DNA of 6,010 bases from Caulobacterales bacterium RIFOXYB1_FULL_67_16 (GCA_001796045.1 MGLN01000086.1:12742-18751); one strand, 5' to 3'. Positions 1 to 5,268 are shown, counted from the stretch's first letter. Translations and numbers: made by a program. The notes: a model not told the origin generated them from the letters alone.

Positions 1-392
1 TGGAGGCCGTCGACGGCGCCTGGTTGGGCGACGTCGTCCATTTGGAAAAACTGCTGGGGGCCCTGGTCGGCAACGCCATCCGTTTCACCGCCTCGGGCAA
101 GGTGGTCGTTCGCGCCCTGGATCGCGACGGCCTGACCTTCGAGGTTCAGGACACCGGTCCCGGCCTGACCCGCGCCGAAGCGGCGACCCTGTTCGAACCC
201 TTTGCGCAGGGCGACGACAACGCGCGCTGCAAAGCGGACGGCCTGGGCCTGGGCCTGACGGCGGCCAACGGCCTGGCGCGGCTGATGGGCGGGCGGATCG
301 AGGTGGAGAGCAAGCCGGGCTGCGGCAGCCTGTTCCGCGTGGTCCTGCCGCTCCAGCCCGCCGTCAGTGCGTCAGAAGCCGCGGCAGCTTGA
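1..392 (+). CDS. Sensor histidine kinase, C-terminal ATPase domain (partial, 5' end outside window)
   Basis: This is the C-terminal 129 residues of a two-component histidine kinase; the first whole codon is at base 3 and the frame is open to the window edge. The HATPase_c (Bergerat) fold is visible in order: an N-box region around residues 17-29 (GALVGNAIRFT, with the Mg-binding-type Asn at 24), a G1 box DTGPGL at 50-55, an F-box-like LFEPF at 63-67, and a G2 box GLGLGL at 80-85. It closes with the typical GGRIEVES...GSLFRVVLPL. The first Asn usual in the N-box is Ala here. The protein ends about 15 residues after the fold, so it has no C-terminal receiver domain. The His-phosphorylation domain and sensor lie outside the window, so the signal and partner are unknown. 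The 3' end overlaps convergent ispH by 29 bp. Confidence 0.9.
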   Translation, partial: EAVDGAWLGDVVHLEKLLGALVGNAIRFTASGKVVVRALDRDGLTFEVQDTGPGLTRAEAATLFEPFAQGDDNARCKADGLGLGLTAANGLARLMGGRIEVESKPGCGSLFRVVLPLQPAVSASEAAAA

Positions 393-1335
393 AGGTCACC
401 GTCTCGCGGGCGCCGCCGTCCTCGGTCACCGTGGCGTCGAACCGTTCGGCGATGGCGTCCACCAAGGCTGCGATCAGGGGCTCGGGCGCCGAGGCGCCGG
501 CTGTGACGCCCACCGTCTGAACCCCGTCGAACCAGCTCCAATCCACTTGTGAGGCGTCGTCGACCAGTCGGGCGTCGCGGGCGCCGGCGCGCATGGCCAC
601 CTCGACCAGCCGGGCCGAGTTGGACGAGTTCTTCGATCCGACCACCAGCACCAGTTCGCAGCCCTCGCCCAGCACCTTGACCGCCTCCTGGCGATTGGTG
701 GTGGCGTAGCAGATGTCTTCCTTGTGCGGATCGGGCAGTTCGGGGAAGCGCCGCTTCAGCACCTTCAATATGCCAGCCGTGTCGTCCACCGACAGGGTGG
801 TCTGGGTCGCATAGGCCAGGGGGGCGTCGCCGGGCCGCTCGAAGGCCTCGGCGTCGGCCTCGGTCTCGACCAGGCTGATGGCGCCCTCGGGCAGCTGGCC
901 CATTGTGCCGATCACCTCCGGGTGGCCGGCGTGGCCGATCAGGATGATGTGGCGGCCTGCGGCATGATGACGCTCGGCCTCGACGTGGACCTTGGACACC
1001 AGGGGACAGGTGGCGTCCAGAAACAGCAGCTCGCGCGACCGGGCCGCCGCCGGCACCGACTTGGGCACCCCGTGGGCCGAGAAGACGACCGGCCGGTCGT
1101 CGGGGCATTCGTCCAGTTCCTTGACGAAAACAGCCCCCATGGCCTTCAGCCGCTCGACCACATGGCGGTTGTGGACGATCTCGTGGCGCACATAGACGGG
1201 GGCGCCGAACTTCTCGATGGCGCGCTCGACGATCTGGATCGCCCGGTCCACCCCCGCACAGAAGCCGCGCGGCGTCGCCAGCCGCACGGCGATCGGGCGG
1301 CGTTCGGGCGCGGGGGAGGGGACGTGCATGTTCAT
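364..1335 (-). CDS. ispH: 4-hydroxy-3-methylbut-2-enyl diphosphate reductase (IspH/LytB)
   Basis: This cytosolic [4Fe-4S] enzyme makes IPP and DMAPP from HMBPP, the last step of the MEP isoprenoid pathway. Family motifs run along its whole length: TPRGFCAGVDRAI near the N-terminus, HEIVHNRHVV, FSAHGVPK, DATCPLVSKVH, GHAGHPEVIGTMGQ, TQTTLSVDDT, DICYATTNRQEAVK, GSKNSSNSARL and VTAGASAPEPLI. With the ATG at 1335 (323 aa), the three cluster cysteines are C26, C110 and C209, and the substrate-pocket residues are H55, H138 and E140. Length is normal for the family. The frame also opens at a TTG at 1344, but AGG directly abuts that codon, so it has no usable ribosome site. ATG at 1335 or 1329 (GGCGGA seven bases before the latter) fits better. 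It diverges from the atp operon and overlaps the kinase gene at its 3' end. Confidence 0.97.
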   Translation of the reverse strand: MNMHVPSPAPERRPIAVRLATPRGFCAGVDRAIQIVERAIEKFGAPVYVRHEIVHNRHVVERLKAMGAVFVKELDECPDDRPVVFSAHGVPKSVPAAARSRELLFLDATCPLVSKVHVEAERHHAAGRHIILIGHAGHPEVIGTMGQLPEGAISLVETEADAEAFERPGDAPLAYATQTTLSVDDTAGILKVLKRRFPELPDPHKEDICYATTNRQEAVKVLGEGCELVLVVGSKNSSNSARLVEVAMRAGARDARLVDDASQVDWSWFDGVQTVGVTAGASAPEPLIAALVDAIAERFDATVTEDGGARETVTFKLPRLLTH

Positions 1336-1374
1336 GTCCGCCAACCTAGTCGTTCGGGCGACAGATCGCCATGC

Positions 1375-1394
1375 GGGGCGTGCGAATCCGCCCC
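1375..1394. repeat. Inverted repeat in the ispH leader (6-bp arms)
   Basis: GGGGCG at 1375-1380 and CGCCCC at 1389-1394 form a perfect 6-bp stem with an 8-base loop containing a GANTC site (1384-1388). GANTC is the target of CcrM-type methylation in Caulobacterales. If ispH transcription starts near the candidate -10 at 1456-1463, this hairpin lies in the ispH 5' leader. No function is proven. Confidence 0.5.
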
Positions 1395-1398
1395 TTCA

Positions 1399-1436
1399 CA
1401 CAGCGACGCATCGCCACGCCTGCTGGATGCGCTGTG
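1399..1436. repeat. Imperfect inverted repeat in the ispH leader (11 bp with a 3-base bulge)
   Basis: CACAGC (1399-1404) pairs with GCTGTG (1431-1436), and GCATC (1408-1412) pairs with GATGC (1426-1430). GAC (1405-1407) is bulged and the loop is 13 bases. An alternative register extends the outer arms as TTCACA (1395-1400) with TGTGAA. There is no T-tract on either strand, so it is not an intrinsic terminator. It could be a leader hairpin or a protein-binding dyad. Confidence 0.5.
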
Positions 1437-1455
1437 AAAATTCATTCGGAACAAA

Positions 1456-1487
1456 GATTTAGCCTCTGTTCACGACGCCTTGACCAA
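1456..1487 (-). promoter_or_regulatory. Candidate ispH promoter (Caulobacter-type -10)
   Basis: On the minus strand GCTAAATC (bases 1463 to 1456) matches all eight positions of the Caulobacter housekeeping -10 consensus GCTANAWC as I recall it. The best upstream -35-like hexamer is TTGGTC (1485 to 1480), at a longer spacing than that consensus prefers. If used, it leaves an ispH leader of roughly 115 bases holding both inverted repeats. It is supported by motif only. Confidence 0.35.
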
Positions 1488-1508
1488 CCGGCCGCTCACG
1501 ATTAGTTT
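1480..1508 (+). promoter_or_regulatory. Candidate atp operon promoter
   Basis: TTGACC at 1480-1485 is a near-perfect -35 hexamer. About 17 bases downstream lies a weak -10 (TAGTTT, 1503-1508). This would give a leader of about 50 bases before atpI. The -10 match is poor, so the start of transcription is uncertain; the placement in the only gap upstream of the operon is the main support. Confidence 0.3.
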
Positions 1509-1564
1509 CCGCGCCGAATTCAGACCTGCCTCAACACATTGTTCGGGCGCTGAGCGCACAGGCC

Positions 1565-1930
1565 ATGTCCCCTATGTCGGAATCGCGCGAAGAGGCGATC
1601 AAACGCCTCCAAGACAGCGCATCCGCGTTGGAAGACAAGACGGCTCAGAAGACGTCGGAGCATCTTGCAGCTCAGGCGGTGACGAGCCAGGCCTACAAGA
1701 TCGTCGCCGAACTGCTCGGCGGGGTCTTCCTGGGCTTGGGGCTAGGTTTTGGGGCGGACCGACTGTTCGGGACCAATCCCTGGGGTATCATCGGCGGAGT
1801 CCTTCTGGGCTTCGCTCTGTCGATTTACATGGCGCGCCGCACGGCCAACCGGCTGATGGCGCAGGCGAAGGCGAGCGGGGTCGAACCGAAATCGGTCCCC
1901 TTCGACGACGAGGAAGACGAGGACCGATAG
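1565..1930 (+). CDS. atpI: ATP synthase accessory protein AtpI
   Basis: This small inner-membrane protein of 121 aa is encoded first in the F0 operon. The family (AtpI / F0F1-ATPase gene 1) is linked to c-ring assembly and Mg/Ca handling and is not a permanent subunit. The sequence shows a charged soluble N-terminus (about 1-43), a first membrane helix with a Gly-rich run (ELLGGVFLGLGLGFGADRLFG), the family-typical GTNPWGIIGG turn, a second helix (to about residue 90), then a basic stretch (MARRTANR) and a strongly acidic tail ending DDEEDEDR. The start is ambiguous: ATG at 1565, or ATG at 1574 three codons later, neither with a strong Shine-Dalgarno. It lies four bases upstream of atpB, consistent with co-translation. 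Identification rests on both the sequence pattern and operon position. Confidence 0.9.
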   Translation: MSPMSESREEAIKRLQDSASALEDKTAQKTSEHLAAQAVTSQAYKIVAELLGGVFLGLGLGFGADRLFGTNPWGIIGGVLLGFALSIYMARRTANRLMAQAKASGVEPKSVPFDDEEDEDR

Positions 1931-1934
1931 GCTG

Positions 1935-2723
1935 ATGGCCGATCCGCTTCACCAGTTTAAGATCCAGCCGCTCGTCGATTTCGGCGCGGTGAACCTGCCT
2001 GTCTTCGGCCACACCCAGCTGGCGATCACCAATTCGCACGTCGCCATGACGGTCGCCTTCGTGGCCATCGTCCTGTTCCTGCAACTGGTCACCTCGAGCG
2101 CCAAGGTGGTGCCGGGACGGTTGCAGACGGCCGGCGAAAGCCTGTTCGACATGATCGACGGGGTGACCGATTCCATCATCGGTCACGAAGGCCGCAAATA
2201 TTTCCCGTTCGTCTTCAGCCTGTTCCTTCTCGTGCTGGTGATGAACCTGTTGGGTATGTTCCTCAGCTTCACCGCGACTTCGCAGCTGGCCGTGACCGTC
2301 ACCTTCGCCGCCTTGACGATCTTGCTGGTCATCGGCGTGGGCTTCCTGAAGAACGGCCTGGGCTTCTTCAAACTCTTCTGGCCGGCCAGCGCGCCTCTGG
2401 TGCTGCGCCCTGTCGTCGGCGCGATCGAGTTCCTGTCCTTCCTGCTGCGTCCGGTGACCCTGGCTCTTCGTCTGTTCGGCAATATGCTGGGCGGCCACGT
2501 CGCGCTGAAGATCTTCGCCGGCTTCGTCGTGGCCCTGGGCGCCGGCGCCTTCGTCGGCGAGGGCCTGGGCCTGTGGGGCCTGCCGATCGCCGCCTTGTCG
2601 ATGACCATGGTCGTCGCCCTGACCGCCCTCGAATTCCTCGTCGCCTTCCTTCAGGCGTTCGTGTTCGCCGTTCTGGCCAGCATCTATCTCAATGATGTGG
2701 TCAACCTGGGTGAAGGCCATTAA
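1935..2723 (+). CDS. atpB: F0F1 ATP synthase subunit a
   Basis: This inner-membrane stator subunit of 262 aa provides the two proton half-channels beside the c-ring. The C-terminal hallmark helix reads LRPVTLALRLFGNMLGGH; R179 is the essential arginine (E. coli R210). The last helix, ALEFLVAFLQAFVFAVLASIYL, carries Q240 (E. coli Q252). The channel residues are exchanged relative to E. coli: H188 sits where E. coli has E219, and E233 where E. coli has H245, as in mitochondrial subunit a. Several hydrophobic helices precede these (about 37-55, 90-112, 116-138). The start ATG follows the atpI stop by four bases with only a weak ribosome site, suggesting coupling to atpI translation. Confidence 0.98.
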   Translation: MADPLHQFKIQPLVDFGAVNLPVFGHTQLAITNSHVAMTVAFVAIVLFLQLVTSSAKVVPGRLQTAGESLFDMIDGVTDSIIGHEGRKYFPFVFSLFLLVLVMNLLGMFLSFTATSQLAVTVTFAALTILLVIGVGFLKNGLGFFKLFWPASAPLVLRPVVGAIEFLSFLLRPVTLALRLFGNMLGGHVALKIFAGFVVALGAGAFVGEGLGLWGLPIAALSMTMVVALTALEFLVAFLQAFVFAVLASIYLNDVVNLGEGH

Positions 2724-2773
2724 GGCCCGGCCCAGTTCGAGAACTCCCTTCTTCCAACCCACCTGACTGAAAC

Positions 2774-2778
2774 AAGGA
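2774..2778 (+). promoter_or_regulatory. Strong ribosome binding site of atpE
   Basis: AAGGA is placed 8 bases before the atpE ATG. It is clearly better than the sites before atpI, atpB and atpF', matching the need for many more c subunits than other F0 subunits. Confidence 0.65.
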
Positions 2779-2786
2779 TACTCACC

Positions 2787-3011
2787 ATGGAAGCTGAAGC
2801 CGCCAAGTACATCGGCGCCGGCCTGGCCACCCTCGGCATGATCGGCTCGGCCATCGGCGTGGGCAACATCTTCGCCAACTTCCTGAACGGCGCGCTGCGC
2901 AACCCGTCGGCTGCCGCCTCGCAAGTCGGCAACCTGTTCGTGGGCGCGGCTCTGGCCGAAGCCCTGGGCATCCTGGCCTTCGTGCTGGGCATCCTGATCC
3001 TGAACTCCTGA
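2787..3011 (+). CDS. atpE: F0F1 ATP synthase subunit c (proteolipid)
   Basis: This 74-residue proteolipid forms the rotor ring, two membrane helices joined by a polar loop. Helix 1 (about 8-33) carries the glycine packing motif as G20-S-A22-I-G24-V-G26, with Ala replacing one glycine. The cytoplasmic loop holds R38-N39-P40, which contacts F1. Helix 2 (about 46-72) contains E58 in GAALAEALG, the proton-binding carboxylate. The residue after E58 is Ala rather than Ser or Thr, so nothing suggests Na+ binding. Length is typical for alphaproteobacteria. It has a 63-base gap from atpB, its own good ribosome site, and a GC-rich hairpin just downstream, all consistent with expression above its operon partners. 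Confidence 0.98.
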   Translation: MEAEAAKYIGAGLATLGMIGSAIGVGNIFANFLNGALRNPSAAASQVGNLFVGAALAEALGILAFVLGILILNS

Positions 3012-3025
3012 TCCATCCGGGGTTT

Positions 3026-3064
3026 AGGGCGGCGGCGGCTTCTCGCTGAGGCCGTCGCCGCCTT
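3026..3064 (+). terminator. Intra-operon hairpin between atpE and atpF' (attenuator or mRNA-stabilising candidate)
   Basis: Bases 3026-3039 pair with 3051-3064 in a 14-bp GC-rich stem with two G-U wobbles and an 11-base loop. A T-rich stretch follows (CTTTCTGCTTTT, 3062-3073), but the T run is interrupted, so termination should be partial at most. Located 15 bases after the atpE stop, it could lower downstream transcription or protect the 3' end of an atpE-containing transcript. Confidence 0.55.
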
Positions 3065-3089
3065 TCTGCTTTTCGGACGAACGGACACC

Positions 3090-3632
3090 ATGGCCGCACC
3101 CACCTCTCACGACACCCACGCGACCACCGAGGCCGAAGGCCACGGCGGCGGCGGACTGCCCCAGTTCGAGACCCAGCACTGGGCCGGGCAGATGGGCTAT
3201 CTGCTGGTCCTGTTCTTCCTGCTCTATTTCCTGATCGCCAAGGTCTTCGCGCCGCGCCTGCGCCGCGTCATGGATGAACGTCGCGAGACCATCTCCGGCG
3301 CCGTCGCCACCGCGCGTCAGGTCCAGGCCGAGGCCGCCGAACAGGCCGCCCAGGCCCAGGCCGATCTGGCCAAGGCCCGCGCCGACGCCCGCGCCACCGC
3401 CGCCGCCGCCAAGGCGCGCGTCACGGAAGAGGCCAACGCGCGCCAGGCTGCTGAAGAAGCCGTGGTCAATGCCCGCATCGCCGAAGCCGAGGCCGCCATC
3501 GCCAAGACCCGCGACGCCGCCATGGGCAATGTCTCGACCATCGCCTCCGACGCCGCCGGCGCCATGGTGGAGCGCCTGACCGGCCAGGCCGCGACCAAGG
3601 CCGAACTCGACCTCGCCAAGGGAGCCGTCTGA
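3090..3632 (+). CDS. atpF': F0F1 ATP synthase subunit b'
   Basis: This peripheral-stalk subunit of 180 aa pairs with b to link F0 to F1. It has an N-terminal extension rich in His and Gly (1-22), the b'-typical LPQFETQHWAGQ, one membrane helix (about 35-54, GYLLVLFFLLYFLIAKVF), then the conserved basic PRLRRVMDERRETI. The rest, about 110 residues, is an Ala/Glu/Lys/Arg-rich coiled coil that dimerises with b. A b/b' pair instead of a b homodimer is usual in alphaproteobacteria, cyanobacteria and chloroplasts. The symbol atpG is also used for it in some annotations. The ribosome site is weak (GGA about six bases before the ATG). Its stop shares one base with the atpF start (TGATG). Confidence 0.93.
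   Translation: MAAPTSHDTHATTEAEGHGGGGLPQFETQHWAGQMGYLLVLFFLLYFLIAKVFAPRLRRVMDERRETISGAVATARQVQAEAAEQAAQAQADLAKARADARATAAAAKARVTEEANARQAAEEAVVNARIAEAEAAIAKTRDAAMGNVSTIASDAAGAMVERLTGQAATKAELDLAKGAV
3618..3624 (+). promoter_or_regulatory. Ribosome binding site of atpF inside the atpF' end
   Basis: AAGGGAG lies 7 bases upstream of the atpF ATG, within the last codons of atpF'. Together with the TGATG overlap it fixes the atpF start and supports translational coupling of the two stalk subunits in a 1:1 ratio. Confidence 0.65.
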
Positions 3633-4147
3633 TGAACCTGATCTTTGAACCGGGCATCTGGGACCTGTCGAATCCCGAGATCTGGGTCGGCGTCGGCCTG
3701 CTGATCTTCTTCGGTATTCTGATCGCCGTCGGCGTGCCCAAGATGGTCGCCGCCCAGCTGGACGCCAAGGGCGCCAAGATTCAGGCCGACCTGGACGAGG
3801 CCGCCCGTCTGCGCGCCGAGGCCGAAGCCCTGCTGGCCCAGATCCGCAAGGAGAAGGCCGAGGCAGAGGCCCAGGCCGCTGATATGATGGCCCAGGCGGA
3901 AGCCGACGCCCGTCGTCTGGAAGTCGAATCCAAGGCCAAGCTGGAAGAGACGCTCGAGCGTCGCCAGAAGATGGCCGAGGCCCGCATCGCCCAGGCCGAG
4001 GCCCAGGCGTCCGCCGAGGTCAAGGCCGCCGCCGCCGACCTGGCCGCCAAGGCCGCGGAACAGATCCTGGCCGCCCGCCTCGCCGGCGGCGCCAAGGATC
4101 CGCTGCTGGACGCCGCCATCGCCCAGATCGGCGACCGCCTGAACTGA
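3632..4147 (+). CDS. atpF: F0F1 ATP synthase subunit b
   Basis: This peripheral-stalk subunit of 171 aa is the partner of b'. It has a short periplasmic N-terminus ending near NPEIWVGVG, one membrane helix (about 17-35), a VPKMVAAQLDAKGAKIQADLDEA segment matching the start of the b-subunit dimerisation helix, then a long Ala/Glu/Lys/Arg coiled coil with many LRAEAEALLAQ-type heptads. It ends in a region that would contact the F1 delta subunit (PLLDAAIAQIGDRL). The ATG overlaps the atpF' TGA by one base and has a good Shine-Dalgarno. It is the last gene of the operon, 19 bases before a strong terminator. No F1 gene follows. Confidence 0.95.
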   Translation: MNLIFEPGIWDLSNPEIWVGVGLLIFFGILIAVGVPKMVAAQLDAKGAKIQADLDEAARLRAEAEALLAQIRKEKAEAEAQAADMMAQAEADARRLEVESKAKLEETLERRQKMAEARIAQAEAQASAEVKAAAADLAAKAAEQILAARLAGGAKDPLLDAAIAQIGDRLN

Positions 4148-4164
4148 GGCCAGTCTAGACTGCG

Positions 4165-4200
4165 AAAAAAGGCCCCCGGCTTCGTCGGGGGCCTTTTCTT
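4165..4200. terminator. Intrinsic terminator of the F0 operon, probably bidirectional
   Basis: Bases 4167-4178 pair perfectly with 4186-4197 (12 bp: AAAAGGCCCCCG and its complement) around a 7-base loop, followed by TTTTCTT. On the other strand the A run at 4165-4170 gives a T-tract, so the same hairpin can end transcription of the minus-strand gene that stops at 4219. This is a textbook rho-independent structure between convergent genes. Confidence 0.93.
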
Positions 4201-4218
4201 ATGCTCTTGAGCGCAGGC

Positions 4219-4689
4219 TCAGTGGGCCGTCGCGCCGCCCATCACATGGGTCGGCCGGCGCTTCTCGCGGGCCACCAGACGGGCGTAGACATTGCCCAGC
4301 ACGATGCCGAACACCGCATGGGTGATCAGCAGCCAGCCGAAGGTGCCGAAGCCCGCGGCCGCCGTGAAGGTGCGATAGTCGCCGAAGGTCAGGATGGCGC
4401 CCATCATGACCACCCAGGCGCCCACGGCGAAGACGATGCCCTTGGTCTCGGGCGTGTCGGTCGGCAGACGGGGACACAGCACCCCGAACAGCGGCCCCAG
4501 GATGAATATGCCGCTGACCACATGGATGGCCCAGCCGACGGCCAGATTCCCCGGCATGCCGATCATGGTGGCGATGACCCCCTGCAAGGGGTCGAACCAG
4601 TTGAGGAACATGTTGGGTATTTCGAGCAGCGACGCCGCGACCGTAGCGGCGACGCCCGCGACCATGCCCTTTTGTACGCGTGACATCAT
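4219..4689 (-). CDS. Four-helix integral membrane protein, DUF6789-like, function unknown
   Basis: This small inner-membrane protein of 156 aa with ATG at 4689 has four predicted helices at about 7-26, 48-71, 83-102 and 114-137, a short acidic loop (TDTPETKG) and a basic His-containing tail. The pattern GWAIHVVSG (52-60), KGIVFAVGAW (83-92) and HAVFGIVLGNVY (124-135) resembles the DUF6789 family, whose function is not known; that assignment is from memory. The frame also opens at a TTG at 4707, but that codon overlaps the GGGAGG likely to be its ribosome site; ATG at 4689 (or 4686) is preferred. It is convergent with the atp operon and shares its terminator. Its upstream gap holds two short palindromes. 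There is no sign that it is an ATP synthase subunit. Confidence 0.8.
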   Translation of the reverse strand: MMSRVQKGMVAGVAATVAASLLEIPNMFLNWFDPLQGVIATMIGMPGNLAVGWAIHVVSGIFILGPLFGVLCPRLPTDTPETKGIVFAVGAWVVMMGAILTFGDYRTFTAAAGFGTFGWLLITHAVFGIVLGNVYARLVAREKRRPTHVMGGATAH

Positions 4690-4733
4690 GACCTTAGCGC
4701 CTCCCAACGCATGAGTGGTTCTCTGATAACGCC

Positions 4734-4769
4734 CAGGCAGAATACGCCTGTAGAGGGAGAACGGCGTTC
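4734..4769. promoter_or_regulatory. Two short dyads upstream of the DUF6789-like gene (candidate operator)
   Basis: CAGGC (4734-4738) and GCCTG (4746-4750) are inverted around seven bases. Nine bases further on is the perfect palindrome GAACGGCGTTC (4759-4769). Both lie 45-80 bases upstream of the gene start, where an operator would sit. I see no convincing -35/-10 pair nearby. Confidence 0.3.
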
Positions 4770-4784
4770 ACGATGATGTGGTTA

Positions 4785-4806
4785 GCGGTTGCGGTCTCGC
4801 AACCGC
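4785..4806 (-). terminator. Perfect 9-bp hairpin downstream of the PGPGW-type gene
   Basis: GCGGTTGCG (4785-4793) and CGCAACCGC (4798-4806) form a perfect stem with a 4-base loop, 16 bases after the stop of the minus-strand gene. No T-tract follows on the minus strand (it reads TAACCACATC), so it is at best a weak or rho-assisted terminator, or a 3'-end stabiliser. Confidence 0.45.
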
Positions 4807-4821
4807 GAAATGTCTCGGGAA

Positions 4822-5268
4822 CTAGCGGAAAAGTTTCCGGAAATACCGACGCAGGCTTTTGCGCGTCCGGGTCAGGCGGCGCCGGGGGCGCTTAAGCACG
4901 ATCTTCTCGGCGCGCAGCGCCTGCTGCCAGAAGACCGGGGCGAACTCCGGCTTTCTGCGCATGAGTCGGCGGAAGGGATAGACCCATTTCGGCCGCGCGT
5001 ACTGGGCGCGGATAAACAGCCGCTTGGCCCAGTAGGAGCTCTTCAGGATCAGCATCAGGCCGACGGCGATAACCGGAATCCCGCCGGGGCCGGGCAGGGG
5101 CGCGATCAGAATGCCCAGAAGGACGACCGCCACGCCTCCGGCCATCAACGCCCAGCGCTTCAGCACGCGCAGGGTGCGGCTGCGCGTACGGGAGGAAGAC
5201 AGGCGAATCGTGGCGGCGAGGGACAAGGCGACGTCGGGGAGGGAGGAGGGGAGGAGGTCCTGTGACAA
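4822..5268 (-). CDS. Small basic two-helix membrane protein of the PGPGW type, function unknown
   Basis: The protein is 148 aa if the TTG at 5268 is the start. The core is a pair of hydrophobic helices (about 39-56 and 62-76) joined by PLPGPGGIP (57-65), matching the turn of the putative transmembrane PGPGW family, with Gly in place of the name-giving Trp. After it comes a highly basic cytoplasmic tail (residues 82-148, many Arg and Lys, ending RRYFRKLFR). The family has no established role. The start is uncertain: no in-frame ATG lies between the upstream stop (5341-5343) and M42. TTG at 5226 and GTG at 5166 are alternatives, and none has a clear ribosome site. The first 20 residues come from a pyrimidine-rich tract and may not be translated. 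Confidence 0.75.
   Translation of the reverse strand: MSQDLLPSSLPDVALSLAATIRLSSSRTRSRTLRVLKRWALMAGGVAVVLLGILIAPLPGPGGIPVIAVGLMLILKSSYWAKRLFIRAQYARPKWVYPFRRLMRRKPEFAPVFWQQALRAEKIVLKRPRRRLTRTRKSLRRYFRKLFR
5236..5257. repeat. Purine tract of GGA/GGGA units
   Basis: Twenty-two bases on the plus strand contain only G and A, in runs of two to four G separated by single A. It falls inside the N-terminal coding part of the PGPGW-type gene if the TTG at 5268 is used. It mimics Shine-Dalgarno sites on the plus strand and could form a two-tier G-quadruplex. Confidence 0.5.

Noticed and set aside
1375..1436. Possible riboswitch in the ispH leader
   Set aside because: There are two hairpins, but nothing matches a riboswitch class I recognise, and the transcript start is not established. 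Kept only as a structured-leader observation.
724..1437. Long plus-strand open frame antisense to ispH
   Set aside because: The ispH frame has clear family motifs throughout. The opposite frame gives a Gly/His/Arg/Asp-rich product with no recognisable domain, typical of shadow frames in GC-rich DNA.
1480..1935. Plus-strand frame of 151 codons overlapping atpI
   Set aside because: It starts at a TTG that is part of the candidate -35, runs out of frame through atpI, and encodes an Arg/Gly-rich product with no motif. AtpI in the other frame has the correct family pattern.
1788..2924. Long minus-strand open frame of 378 codons across atpB and atpE
   Set aside because: It is antisense to two unmistakable ATP synthase genes, and its translation is rich in Glu, Gln, His and Gly with no fold-like pattern. 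It is a mirror of hydrophobic codon usage in atpB.
3466..3777. Minus-strand frames opposite atpF' and atpF
   Set aside because: The low-complexity Arg/Ser/Ala products arise from antisense reading of Ala/Glu-rich coiled-coil codons; there is no start signal or motif.
4201..4714. Plus-strand frames opposite the DUF6789-like gene
   Set aside because: The products are hydrophilic with no domain, while the minus strand gives four clean membrane helices and a good ATG with a ribosome site. They would also start inside or next to the operon terminator.
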